From Lysobacter sp. MMG2 (GTDB taxonomy: Bacteria > Pseudomonadota > Gammaproteobacteria > Xanthomonadales > Xanthomonadaceae), in assembly GCF_016735495.2 (NCBI RefSeq), contig NZ_JAERQY020000004.1, positions 124,001 to 188,000 of the forward strand: a stretch of 64,000 bases of DNA, read 5' to 3'. The notes beneath the pieces were generated by a model, which saw nothing but the letters and a program-made list of their open reading frames with translations, searched no databases and was not told the DNA's origin. How positions within the stretch are numbered: position 1 is the first letter of the stretch; every line of letters begins with the position of its first letter. The translations under genes were made by a program, and so were the position numbers. Shown in pieces: positions 1 to 9,274 of the stretch.

Positions 1-1407
<1,407 letters not shown>

Positions 1408-1562
1408 GGATGTCCCGGGGAAAGTGCGGCTCGTAACCTTCGCACCGTAGCCGCGGCGGCGGCGGGATGCCAACCCTGACGATGGTCATGGCGCTCGGGA
1501 TTGGAGATTCGAGATTCCGGATTGGTGAATGCGGTCACGGAGGCGCACCTGCATCCTGACGC

Positions 1563-1588
1563 GCAGGCAGACGGCTACCTCTGCCTGC
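1563..1588. promoter_or_regulatory. Inverted repeat in the leader of the AMP nucleosidase gene
   Basis: GCAGGCAG and CTGCCTGC form perfect 8-base arms around a 10-base spacer, 46 bases before the start of the AMP nucleosidase gene. It may be a leader hairpin or an operator. Nothing ties it to a known regulator. Confidence 0.25.
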
Positions 1589-1634
1589 ATTCGCGGCCGT
1601 ATGCTTCTGCGAATCCCCATTCCCGAATCCCGCC

Positions 1635-2411
1635 ATGAAAGACAAGGAACAGATCGTCGACAACTGGCTGCCGCGCTACACCGGCGTGCCGCTGGACCAG
1701 TTCGGCGAACACATCCTGCTGACCAACTTCGGCGGCTACGTCGGCAAGTTCGCCAGCATGACCGGCGCGCCCGTGGTCGGCATGGACCGCCCGATGCCCA
1801 GCTGCACGCACGACGGCATCACGATGATCAACTTCGGCATGGGCAGTCCCAATGCCGCGACCATCATGGACCTGCTCAGCGCGATCTCGCCCAAGGCCGT
1901 GCTGTTCCTGGGCAAGTGCGGCGGACTGAAGAAGAAGAACCTGCTGGGCGACCTGATCCTGCCGATCGCGGCGATCCGCGGCGAAGGCACCAGCGACGAC
2001 TACCTGCCGCCGCAGGTGCCGGCACTGCCGGCGTTCGCGTTGCAGCGCGCGGTGTCGACGATGATTCGCGACCTCGGCCACGACTACTGGACCGGCACGG
2101 TCTACACGACCAACCGCCGCGTCTGGGAGCACGACGAAGCCTTCAAGGAGCGTCTGCGCGCGATGCGCTGCATGGCCATCGACATGGAGACTGCGACGAT
2201 CTTCGCCGCCGGCTTCGCCAACCGTATTCCGTGCGGCGCGCTGCTGTTGGTGTCGGACCAGCCGATGATTCCCGAGGGCGTGAAGACCGAAGCGTCGGAT
2301 GCGCGCGTCAGCGCCGACTATGTCGACAACCACATCAACGTCGGCATCGAAGCGCTGCGGCTGATCCGTCGCAATGGCAAGTCGGTGCGACACCTGCGCT
2401 TCGACGAATGA
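1635..2411 (+). CDS. amn: AMP nucleosidase, short form
   Basis: Hydrolyses AMP to adenine and ribose 5-phosphate in the cytoplasm, in purine salvage and adenylate control. At 258 residues it covers only the catalytic nucleoside-phosphorylase-like domain; the E. coli enzyme is nearly twice as long with an extra N-terminal domain. Family marks are GMGSPNAATIMDLL, LFLGKCGGLKKK and the substrate loop AIDMETAT. The stretch CTHDGITMINFG matches short-form AMP nucleosidases rather than purine nucleoside phosphorylases. No strong ribosome binding site precedes the ATG, but there is no better start. It converges on the next gene across a shared hairpin terminator. Confidence 0.9.
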   Translation: MKDKEQIVDNWLPRYTGVPLDQFGEHILLTNFGGYVGKFASMTGAPVVGMDRPMPSCTHDGITMINFGMGSPNAATIMDLLSAISPKAVLFLGKCGGLKKKNLLGDLILPIAAIRGEGTSDDYLPPQVPALPAFALQRAVSTMIRDLGHDYWTGTVYTTNRRVWEHDEAFKERLRAMRCMAIDMETATIFAAGFANRIPCGALLLVSDQPMIPEGVKTEASDARVSADYVDNHINVGIEALRLIRRNGKSVRHLRFDE

Positions 2412-2414
2412 CGC

Positions 2415-2446
2415 AAAAAGCGAAGGCCGGCGGATGCCGGCCTTCG
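2415..2446. terminator. Intrinsic terminator between convergent genes
   Basis: A perfect 11-bp stem (CGAAGGCCGGC / GCCGGCCTTCG) with a GGAT loop lies just after the AMP nucleosidase stop. An AAAAA run on its left gives a U-run for the leftward transcript of the small secreted protein gene, and the hairpin can also stop the rightward transcript. Confidence 0.75.
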
Positions 2447-2468
2447 CGACGAGCCGCGGCGTTGCGGG

Positions 2469-2768
2469 TCAATCGCACGCCATCTGCCATTCGGTGGTCT
2501 GGGTGTCTTCGTTGAACACCTGCTCTGCCACGCAGGCCGGTGGCGGTGCCGATGCGGCCGGCTGCAGCGAAGCACTCAGGGACTGCGTGTCGGGCGTTCC
2601 CGAGGATGGGCCGCAGATCTTGTAGATCGGCGGCAACGGCTGTCCGGCGGGCACGCAGTACACCCGTGGCGGGCTGCAGACCAGATAACAGTTGTAAGCC
2701 TGCGCGGTGGCGGAAACGGGAATGAACAGGGCCGCCAGCGGGAGGGCGGCGAGGAGCATGTGCTTCAT
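2469..2768 (-). CDS. Small secreted cysteine-containing protein of unknown function
   Basis: A 99-residue protein with a clear signal peptide (MKHMLLAALPLAALF..., cleavage near SATAQA). The mature part has five cysteines (CYLVCSPP, YCVP, ICGP, PACV, MACD) and a proline/serine-rich middle, so it is probably exported and disulfide-linked. The start at MKHML is chosen because it opens the signal peptide; an upstream in-frame start would add basic non-signal sequence. No family is recognised. It ends at the hairpin terminator shared with the AMP nucleosidase gene. Confidence 0.65.
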   Translation of the reverse strand: MKHMLLAALPLAALFIPVSATAQAYNCYLVCSPPRVYCVPAGQPLPPIYKICGPSSGTPDTQSLSASLQPAASAPPPACVAEQVFNEDTQTTEWQMACD

Positions 2769-3076
2769 GGGATTTCCCTCAGGATGGGAAGCGGAGCGGG
2801 GGAATCGGCGCGGCTCCAGGTGAGGGTATCGAAGGCCCGGTGGGCCTTCCACGAAGGGCGCGGATTCAGTCTTGTGCAGCCGACGTCAAGGTCGCGTGGA
2901 CGAGGGTCACACTCAGTGGGAACGTTTCGCGTTCATCCGGGCCGGCCACGCCTGGGCCCCAGCCAGCTCGGCCACCGCCACCTGAATACCCTGGCGCGGC
3001 CCGCGGGCCCGGGGTCGCATCGCCTGCGACCTCCTCCGGGCACACTGGGCACCTGGACGAGAGAGGGGGCGTGATC
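2769..3076. other. Gene-free divergent intergenic region
   Basis: About 300 bases between two divergent genes. It should hold both promoters, but I see no clear -35/-10 pair, repeat or small coding frame. Confidence 0.4.
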
Positions 3077-3643
3077 ATGGAGAAGCTGGTGTACCTGGCG
3101 CTGGGCGCCGCACTGACCTGGATGTTCTATTTCATCCAGCGCCGGGTGGAGAGGCGCGGCGCGGTGGAGGCGATCGAGCGCAACCAGAAGCTCCTCGACC
3201 TCAAGACGGGCCTGGACGAATCCAACACCAACCTCGACGACCTGCGCCGCCTGGAGCAGCGCCTGATCGGCAAGGCCGAGACCGCCGCGCGCATCGCCGA
3301 CAACTACTTCAGCAAGGCCGAGGAAGTCGCGCGCCAAAGCGACGACATCGCAGTGACCCAGCACGACATGAACCAGCAGGCGCTGGACGAATTCCAGCGC
3401 GCCGACGCGCGCCTGGGCACGGTGGTGGCGCATCTTCGCCGCCAGCTCGACGAGGAAACGCTCGCCATCTTCGACGATGCGCACCGCAGCTGGCTGCAGT
3501 TCCGCGATCGCTATGCGCGCTTCGTTTCGCAGTCCTACGCAGGCGGTTCGATCCGTCCGCTGATCCACGCCGTCACGCTGGAAAGCGTCACCGAACTGTG
3601 GACGAACGAGCTGGAGACGCAGCTGGGCGACGAGTCGGTGTGA
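3077..3643 (+). CDS. Membrane-anchored coiled-coil protein with LprI-like C-terminal region
   Basis: A 188-residue protein with one N-terminal transmembrane helix (EKLVYLALGAALTWMFYFI), a charged, coiled-coil-prone stretch (about residues 25-125), and a C-terminal part with the WLQFRDRYA...GGS...T..LWTNELETQL pattern seen in LprI/DUF1311 domains. The cysteines usual in that domain are absent. By topology the helical part may lie on either side of the membrane. The start is the ATG of MEKLV; a GTG two codons earlier is an alternative. Function unknown; LprI-like domains in other bacteria include lysozyme inhibitors, but that role is only a possibility here. Confidence 0.65.
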   Translation: MEKLVYLALGAALTWMFYFIQRRVERRGAVEAIERNQKLLDLKTGLDESNTNLDDLRRLEQRLIGKAETAARIADNYFSKAEEVARQSDDIAVTQHDMNQQALDEFQRADARLGTVVAHLRRQLDEETLAIFDDAHRSWLQFRDRYARFVSQSYAGGSIRPLIHAVTLESVTELWTNELETQLGDESV

Positions 3644-3709
3644 CGGCGTTGCGGGCGTGTCGCCCGCGCGTGTCCGTTACCCTACGGGCCCCACTTCGAC
3701 GAGCCGCGC

Positions 3710-4258
3710 ATGTCCATCGCACCGCACGACGTCCTCGCCTTCTGGCACGAGGCCGGATACGACCGCTGGTTCTCGCGCGACGACGGTTTCGACGCGCGCT
3801 GCCGCCGTGATTTTCTCGACGCGCATTTCGCCGCCGCGCAGCGCGAACACGAACACTGGATGGACACCGCCGAAGGTGCGCTGGCGCTGGTGATCCTGCT
3901 CGACCAGATACCGCGCAATGTCTTCCGCAACAGCGGGCACGCGTTCGCCACCGACTCGCTCGCGCGCCACTACGCCGCGCGTGCGATCGATCGCGGCGAC
4001 GATGTCGTCGTCGATCCGGCGCTGCGGCCGTTCTTCTACATGCCCTTCGAGCATTCCGAGGCGATGGCCGACCAGGAACGCTCGGTCGCGCTGACCTCGA
4101 CGCTGGGGGGCGAGTCGGGCGCGAGCTATCTCGACTATGCGCGCCGGCATCGCGACGTGATCGCGCGTTTCGGCCGCTTCCCGCATCGCAATCGCGTGCT
4201 CGGCCGCGACTCTACGGCCGAGGAGCGCGAATGGCTGGATGCGGGCGGGGGGTTCTGA
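3710..4258 (+). CDS. DUF924 family protein
   Basis: 182-residue soluble protein with family signatures: DVLAFWHEAG at the N-terminus, LALVILLDQIPRNVFR in the middle, RPFFYMPFEHSE, and RFGRFPHRNRVLGR followed by a TAEE..WL end. DUF924 proteins are all-helical, TPR-like and of unknown function. It stands alone, 66 bases after the LprI-like gene, and is followed by a repeat-rich intergenic region. Length is normal for the family. Confidence 0.85.
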   Translation: MSIAPHDVLAFWHEAGYDRWFSRDDGFDARCRRDFLDAHFAAAQREHEHWMDTAEGALALVILLDQIPRNVFRNSGHAFATDSLARHYAARAIDRGDDVVVDPALRPFFYMPFEHSEAMADQERSVALTSTLGGESGASYLDYARRHRDVIARFGRFPHRNRVLGRDSTAEEREWLDAGGGF

Positions 4259-4277
4259 GGGATTGGAACCTCGATGA

Positions 4278-4440
4278 GCCATGCGGTCATCCCCGCGAAG
4301 GCGGGGATGCAGCGCGCAGGCCGATCGCACTCGACGGAGGGCGTGAGGGATCGGACAGTTGGATCCCCGCCTTCGCGGGGATGACGATCGGACGACTGAG
4401 AGGGTGCGGGCCTGGGTCCCGGCCTTCGCCGGGATGACGG
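4278..4440. repeat. Cluster of GGGGATGAC-type intergenic repeats
   Basis: Three related pieces: TCATCCCCGCGAAGGCGGGGA (4284 on), GGATCCCCGCCTTCGCGGGG (4359 on) and the unit ending in CCTTCGCCGGGATGACGG (to 4440). They form short palindromes. A related unit recurs at 51045-51102 in this window. Confidence 0.7.
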
Positions 4441-4455
4441 CTTCTGAAACGCTTT

Positions 4456-4581
4456 CCCGATTCCCGATTCCCGATTCCCGATTCCCGAATCCCGAATCCC
4501 GAATCCCGAATCCCGAATCCCGAATCCCGAATCCCGAATCCCGAATCCCGAATCCCGAATCCCGAATCCCGAATCCCGAAT
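4456..4581. repeat. 18-copy heptamer tandem repeat (CCCGATT x4, CCCGAAT x14)
   Basis: Perfect 7-bp tandem array of 126 bases: four CCCGATT units followed by fourteen CCCGAAT units without interruption. Its last base is the first base of the complemented stop codon of the glutaredoxin gene, so the array abuts that gene exactly. The period is not a multiple of three. Confidence 0.97.
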
Positions 4582-5507
4582 CAGTACTTCGGAATCCCCG
4601 CGTCGAAGTCGGCCCATGCGTCGATGCCGCCGACGATGTTGTAGACCTCGCGGAAACCCAGGCCGCGGAAGTGTTCCGCCGCCTGCTGGCTGCGACCGCC
4701 GTGGTGGCACAGGAACGCCAGCGGCGTGTCCTTCGGCAACGCCTGCAGGGCGTCGGTGCCGTGGTCGAGCGTGTCGAAGGCGACCGGCGCGGTGGCGAAG
4801 GCGCGTTCCGCCGCCGGGCGCACGTCGACCAGGCGCAGCGCACCGGCGCGCACGCGCGCGTCGACCTCGTGCGGGGTGATCTCGCGCACCGGCGGCGCGG
4901 CGAGCGGGTGATGCACCGACAGGCCGCGACCGCGCTGGTCGTCGACCCAGTCGATGGTGATGCCGTCGGCGCGACGCGCCTGCAGCGGATCGGTCTGCAG
5001 GCGCACGCCCTCGACTTCGACCGCCACCGCGTTGGCATCCGTCGGCGCCAGTTGCAGGCGCACGGTATGGCGCGCATCGACGTCGATCTGCACCGCATAG
5101 CCGCCACCGGCGTTGGCGATGGCGCTGCGCAGCATCTCCAGCGCGGCGGGGGTGATGCTCAGCTCGGGCGGGCTGCGGTCCGGCGGCGGCAGGCCGAGCG
5201 CGCTGTGCAGCTCGCCGCTGCCGGCCATCTGCTCGACGATGTCGCTGCCGCCGACCAGTTCGCCGTCGATGTACAGCTGCGGGATCGTCGGCCAGTTGCC
5301 GTACTGCTTGATGCCCTCGCGGATCTCCGCGTCGGCCAGCACGTTCACGTGCGCGTAGCCCTGCGGCAGCAGCGCGTTGAGCACGCCGACGGCCTTGGCC
5401 GAGAAACCGCACTGCGGTGCCTCGGGCGCGCCCTTCATGAACAGGACGACGCGGTTGGACTGCAGCAGGGTTTCGATGCGCGAACGCAGCGCGGGGTCGA
5501 GCGACAT
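4581..5507 (-). CDS. Three-domain monothiol glutaredoxin / IscA-like / rhodanese protein
   Basis: 308-residue fusion. Residues 1-105 are a Grx4-type monothiol glutaredoxin with the CGFS centre and the WPTIPQLYI and GGSDIV glutathione-binding motifs. Residues about 115-205 follow the A-type (HesB/IscA) carrier fold (LSITPAALEML...), but the cluster-ligand cysteines are missing: the GCSG position reads ARHT and the end reads HHPLAAP. Residues about 210-308 are a rhodanese domain with the catalytic loop CHHGGRS. Grx4 proteins carry [2Fe-2S] clusters, so a role in iron-sulfur or persulfide transfer is likely but inferred. The start MSLDPALR is chosen because an upstream in-frame start would add low-complexity basic residues. 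Confidence 0.88.
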   Translation of the reverse strand: MSLDPALRSRIETLLQSNRVVLFMKGAPEAPQCGFSAKAVGVLNALLPQGYAHVNVLADAEIREGIKQYGNWPTIPQLYIDGELVGGSDIVEQMAGSGELHSALGLPPPDRSPPELSITPAALEMLRSAIANAGGGYAVQIDVDARHTVRLQLAPTDANAVAVEVEGVRLQTDPLQARRADGITIDWVDDQRGRGLSVHHPLAAPPVREITPHEVDARVRAGALRLVDVRPAAERAFATAPVAFDTLDHGTDALQALPKDTPLAFLCHHGGRSQQAAEHFRGLGFREVYNIVGGIDAWADFDAGIPKY

Positions 5508-5581
5508 GGGCGGGCTACCGGATGCGGTGGGAATGGGGTGCATGTGGGGGCGAGGCGGGCGTTTGGCAAGCGCACGACGCT

Positions 5582-5607
5582 CCCTCCCCTGCAAGCAGGG
5601 GGAGGGG
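5582..5607. repeat. Palindromic intergenic repeat (CTCCCCTGC...GCAGGGG type)
   Basis: CCCTCCCCTGC-AA-GCAGGGGGAGGG hairpin between divergent genes. The same palindrome recurs at 10441-10556 (twice, inverted) and 41765-41790. Confidence 0.7.
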
Positions 5608-5649
5608 CGAAAGCAGAAGAGATCGGAAGTCGTCCCGTACCATCCCCCC

Positions 5650-6450
5650 ATGCCTCCCGTTTCGTTCCATCAGCCTCCCCGCCACCCGCACGCCTGGGCC
5701 TGGGTCTTCATCGCCTCGCAATTAGCGGTGATCGCGATCTGGTGGGCCTGGGGCTGGAAGGCCGGCCTGCCGACGCTCGCCGTCACGCACCTGGCGCTGG
5801 TCTGGGCCACGCTGCGCCCGCAGTCGCGCGTGCTCAGTCCAGTCCTGAACCGGCTGCCGACCGGCGACCGCGCCGTCTGGCTCACCATCGACGATGGCCC
5901 CTCCGACGACACCCGCGCCATCCTCGACCTGCTCGACGCCCACCGCGCGCGGGCCACGTTCTTCCTGGTCGGCGCGCGTGCGCAGGCGCGGCCGGAGCTG
6001 GTGGCGGAGATCGTCCGCCGCGGCCACGGCATCGGCCAACACAGCCACACCCATCCGCAGGCCTGGTTCTGGGCGTTGCCGCCGCATGCGATGCGCGCGC
6101 AGATCGACCAGGCGCAGTCCGTGCTGACCTTCCTCACCGGCACGCGTCCGCGCTGGTTCCGTGCGGTGGTGGGAATGGCGAATCCGTTCGTGGCCGCGCA
6201 GCTCAAGCGCCACGGGCTGGCGCGCGTGGCGTGGTCGGCGCGCGGGTACGACGCCGTGCTGCGCGATCCGGCCGGCGTGGTGGCGCGCATCGAGCGCGAT
6301 CTCGCCCCCGGCGCGATCGTCCTGCTGCACGAAGGCGCCGCACACGGGCGCAATGTCGAAACCCTGGCCGCGCTGCTGGGCCGGCTCGACGCGCTGGGTT
6401 ACCGCACCGTGTTGCCCGAAGACATCGAAACCCTGCCCGCCGCCGCCTAA
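5650..6450 (+). CDS. Polysaccharide deacetylase (NodB-type) membrane protein
   Basis: 266 residues. One or two N-terminal transmembrane helices (about residues 13-55) precede a NodB homology domain. Motif 1 is LTIDDGPSDDTR (catalytic base and metal Asp), motif 2 is GIGQHSHTHP (metal-binding His pair), and later motifs include RPRWFRAVVG and LLHEG. Likely removes N- or O-acetyl groups from an extracytoplasmic glycan; the exact polymer is not evident. The ATG is the first in frame after a palindromic repeat. The stop overlaps the stop of the convergent methyltransferase gene by two bases. Confidence 0.85.
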   Translation: MPPVSFHQPPRHPHAWAWVFIASQLAVIAIWWAWGWKAGLPTLAVTHLALVWATLRPQSRVLSPVLNRLPTGDRAVWLTIDDGPSDDTRAILDLLDAHRARATFFLVGARAQARPELVAEIVRRGHGIGQHSHTHPQAWFWALPPHAMRAQIDQAQSVLTFLTGTRPRWFRAVVGMANPFVAAQLKRHGLARVAWSARGYDAVLRDPAGVVARIERDLAPGAIVLLHEGAAHGRNVETLAALLGRLDALGYRTVLPEDIETLPAAA

Positions 6451-7142
6451 CCCGCACGCGTGGCGACGATGCGCCAGTTGTTGAACGGCGTGTTGCCGCG
6501 CAGCGGTATGAACTCGGAATGCAGGCCGGCGGCGAGGAAGCGCGCGCGCAGCATCTCCGCATCCGGGTAGTGGATCGGCGCGGCATTCATCCAGCCCACC
6601 ACTTTGGCGAAGATGTCGACGGCACGCGTGACCTGCGCACGGTGGCTGCCGTCGGCCAGGCCGGTGCGGATCACCAGCTTCGCGCCGGGTTCGAGCATGC
6701 CGATGAACGTATCGATGGCGCGCATCTGCGCGTCGGCGGGCACGAACTGCATCACGTCCAGCAGCGCGACGCTGCCGCGATGCGTCGGCAGTTCGGCGCC
6801 GAGGTCGGCGGTGCCGAACTCGACGTCCGCCAGTTCCCGCCGCTGCGACGCCCGACGCGCGCGTTCGACCTTGCTGGCATCGTTGTCGTAGCCGCGGTAG
6901 GGCATCGTCTGTCCGTCCGCGCGCAGCGCGTGGGCGAGCAGGCCCAGCCCGCAGCCGATGTCGAGCAGCGGCGCGCGCGTGCCGCGCAGGACATCGCACA
7001 CGCCGGGATACAGCGGATCGGTGCCGAGCTTGGTGCGCGCGTAGTAGTAGTCGTAGCGAACGTTCCAGCGCGGCATGAAGGCGCGCGCGATGTCCTCGGC
7101 GCGTTGCGCGGGCAGCGGGCGGATCAGGCCATCGACACGCAT
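6447..7142 (-). CDS. Class I SAM-dependent methyltransferase
   Basis: 231 residues. SAM-binding motif I is LLDIGCGLGLLAHAL (about residues 60-74), followed by an acidic loop (YRGYDND) and motif IV-like ALLDVMQFVP. Pattern and length fit small-molecule or lipid methyltransferases; the substrate is unknown. ATG at 7140-7142. Ten bases separate it from the stop of the upstream GDSL hydrolase gene, and that gene from the aminotransferase by only about ten more, so the three leftward genes are probably one transcript. Its stop overlaps the convergent deacetylase stop. Confidence 0.82.
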   Translation of the reverse strand: MRVDGLIRPLPAQRAEDIARAFMPRWNVRYDYYYARTKLGTDPLYPGVCDVLRGTRAPLLDIGCGLGLLAHALRADGQTMPYRGYDNDASKVERARRASQRRELADVEFGTADLGAELPTHRGSVALLDVMQFVPADAQMRAIDTFIGMLEPGAKLVIRTGLADGSHRAQVTRAVDIFAKVVGWMNAAPIHYPDAEMLRARFLAAGLHSEFIPLRGNTPFNNWRIVATRAG

Positions 7143-7152
7143 GTCCCGGTCC

Positions 7153-7788
7153 TCAGCGCTGCAGCAACGCGCGGGCGGCCGGCAACGCCAGCGCGGTCCA
7201 CAGCGTGTACATCGCGGCCGAAGGATGCAGGCCGTCCTCGGCGAGCATCTCAGGCTCCGCGCCACGCTCGCGCGACACCGGCGTGACGTCGACGAAGGTC
7301 ACGCCGTGCGCCTCGCACACCACCTGCGCGGCGGCGTTGAAGGCGTCCAGTTCGGTGGCGATGGTCTGCGGCGTGGCCTTCGTGGTCTTTACGAAAGGTG
7401 TGACGCCCCAGTCCGGGATCGACAACACGAGCACGCGGTCGCCGCGACCACGCGCGTAGCGGATCGCGCGTTGCAACAGCGCTTCGAAGTCGCCGCGGTA
7501 GTCCGTGGCGCTGCGGCCGCGGTACTGGTTGTTCACGCCGATCAGCAGCGTGACGAAATCCCATTCGCCCAGAGGCTCCGCACCGTCGATGCCCCAGGCG
7601 AGCTCGTCGGTGGTCCAGCCGGTGGTGGCGATGATGCGCGGATCGGCCAGGGCGATGCCTTCTTCACGCAGCGCGGTCGCCAGCTGCACCGGCCAGCGGC
7701 CGGCTTCCGCGACGCCTTCGCCGATGGTGTAGCTGTCGCCCAGGGCGAGGAAGGACAGCGCGGGCGCAGGCGGGCTCGACATCGGCAT
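7153..7788 (-). CDS. SGNH/GDSL hydrolase
   Basis: 211 residues, no signal peptide, so cytoplasmic as seen. Block I is FLALGDSYTIGEG (nucleophile Ser), block III is LIGVNNQYRG (Asn), and block V is DGLHPSAAMY (catalytic Asp/His). This is the lysophospholipase/thioesterase-like esterase fold acting on acyl or acetyl esters. Start ATG at 7788; a second ATG two codons in is equally possible. It lies between the aminotransferase (10 bases upstream) and the methyltransferase (10 bases downstream). Confidence 0.85.
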   Translation of the reverse strand: MPMSSPPAPALSFLALGDSYTIGEGVAEAGRWPVQLATALREEGIALADPRIIATTGWTTDELAWGIDGAEPLGEWDFVTLLIGVNNQYRGRSATDYRGDFEALLQRAIRYARGRGDRVLVLSIPDWGVTPFVKTTKATPQTIATELDAFNAAAQVVCEAHGVTFVDVTPVSRERGAEPEMLAEDGLHPSAAMYTLWTALALPAARALLQR

Positions 7789-7798
7789 GTCCGGTCGC

Positions 7799-9043
7799 TC
7801 AGGCCACCGCCGCCTGCGCGTCGGATTGCGCGTAGCGGTCGAGCAGGCATTCGATGCGGCGGAACACCTCGCGCAGATCGTCCGGCTGCGGCAGCAGCGT
7901 CACGCGGAAATGGTTGCGATAGGGCACGTTGAAGCTCGAACCCGGGACGACGAGCACGTCCTGCGTTTCCAGCAATTCCAGCGCGAAGCGGTGGTCGTCG
8001 AAGCCCTGCGCGGCGTCGCCGGTCACGGCCGGGAACGCGTACAGCGCACCGGCCGGCGAGACCAGTTGCAGGTGTTTGCTCTGCGCGATGCTTTCGATCA
8101 CCGCGCGGCGCGCTTCGAACAGGCGACCGCCCGGCGCGCACAGCGGCGCGATGGTGTCTTCGCCGTGCAGCGCGGCTTCGATGGCGAACTGCCCCGGCAC
8201 GTTGGCGCACAGGCGCAGCGCGCCGAGCAGGTCCATCGCATGGTGCAGGTTGCCGCTGGCGACCGGATCGCCCGACAGCACCGCCCAGCCCACGCGCCAG
8301 CCACAGGCGCGATGCACCTTGCTCAGGCCGCCGAAGGACAGGCACGGCAGGTCGCCGGCGATCGGCGCGATCGGCGTGAAGTTGGCTTCGCCGTACAGGA
8401 TCGAGTCGTAGATCTCGTCGCACATCAGCAGCAGCTTGTGGCGCTGGGCGATGGCGACGATCTGCTCCAGCAGCTCGCGCGGGTACGCCGCGCCAGTGGG
8501 ATTGTTCGGGTTGATCAGCACGATCGCGCGCGTGCGGCTGGAGACCAGCGAGGCGATCTCGTCCGGATCGGGCAGGAAGCCGTTCTCCGGCAGGCAGCGG
8601 TAATAGACCGGGCGGCCGTCGTTGAGGATGGTCGCGGCCGACCACAGCGGGTAGTCGGGCGAGGGCAGCAGCACTTCGTCGCCCGGGTTCAGCAGGGCGC
8701 GCAGCGACAGGTCGATCAGCTCACTCACGCCGTTGCCGACGAACACGCGCTCCGGGCTGGCATTGGGCGTGCCGCGCTGCTTGTGGAAGGCGGCGATGGC
8801 CTCGCGGGCCTGCGGCAGGCCCTGCTGGTGGGTGTAGGGGTCGGTGTCGCTGATGCGGTCGGCGATCGCGCGCTGCAGGTGTTCCGGCGCCCGGAAGCCG
8901 AACGCGCCCGGATTGCCGATGTTGAGCTTGATCAGCTTGCGGCCCTGGGCCTCCAGCTCGCGGGCTCGCCGTGCCAGTTCGCCGCGGATTTCGTAACGGA
9001 CTTCGGAGAGGCGTTCGCGGGTCTTCACGGGGGGCAGGGACAT
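7799..9043 (-). CDS. alaA: Alanine transaminase-type PLP aminotransferase
   Basis: 414 residues, fold type I class I/II aminotransferase. It tracks E. coli AlaA closely: VRYEIRG, KLNIGNPGAFGF, GNGVSELIDLSLRALL, PSPDYPLW, VLINPNNPTGA (substrate/PLP Asn), MCDEIYDSILY (PLP Asp) and the Schiff-base lysine in FGGLSKVHRACGWRVGW, then ALRLCANVP and PGGRLFEAR. Predicted to make alanine from pyruvate and glutamate in the cytoplasm. Start at MSLPPVKTRERL; a longer upstream open frame is antisense shadow. First gene of a probable leftward three-gene transcript. Confidence 0.88.
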   Translation of the reverse strand: MSLPPVKTRERLSEVRYEIRGELARRARELEAQGRKLIKLNIGNPGAFGFRAPEHLQRAIADRISDTDPYTHQQGLPQAREAIAAFHKQRGTPNASPERVFVGNGVSELIDLSLRALLNPGDEVLLPSPDYPLWSAATILNDGRPVYYRCLPENGFLPDPDEIASLVSSRTRAIVLINPNNPTGAAYPRELLEQIVAIAQRHKLLLMCDEIYDSILYGEANFTPIAPIAGDLPCLSFGGLSKVHRACGWRVGWAVLSGDPVASGNLHHAMDLLGALRLCANVPGQFAIEAALHGEDTIAPLCAPGGRLFEARRAVIESIAQSKHLQLVSPAGALYAFPAVTGDAAQGFDDHRFALELLETQDVLVVPGSSFNVPYRNHFRVTLLPQPDDLREVFRRIECLLDRYAQSDAQAAVA

Positions 9044-9234
9044 TGCTGCGGGATGTATGGGGGTTCGGAGGCCCAGACTAGCCGAAACCGCGGCCGGGTA
9101 CAGCGATGAAAGCCGCGGGAATGGTGCCGAAGCCGCCGCCGAAATCGCTGCAGTGCCGGCGATCTCCTTCGAAACTTCCAACGCAGTGAACAACGCGATG
9201 CGTCCGCGAATCCCCACCCGCCGCGCGGCCGCAC

Positions 9235-9240
9235 TAGAAT
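9235..9240 (+). promoter_or_regulatory. TAGAAT box upstream of rsgA (possible -10)
   Basis: TAGAAT lies 34 bases before the rsgA start. The same hexamer occurs 28 bases before the malic enzyme start and 54 bases before aceE. No clear -35 partner is visible, so this is a tentative -10 element. Confidence 0.35.
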
Positions 9241-9274
9241 CCCGGGCCATGACCCCCTCATTGCGCCGCGCTTG

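Noticed and set aside
1498-1531. Remnant of the GATTC/GGGATT heptamer-type repeat before the AMP nucleosidase gene
   Set aside because: Only scattered imperfect pieces (GGGATTGGAGATTCGAG...), not a tandem array.
4278-4581. Possible CRISPR array
   Set aside because: The repeat unit is 7 bases with no spacers, and the preceding units are palindromic intergenic repeats; no cas gene is near.
4359-7286. 975-codon rightward open frame starting in the heptamer array
   Set aside because: Runs antisense through the glutaredoxin and methyltransferase genes and out of frame through the deacetylase gene; composition is that of a shadow.
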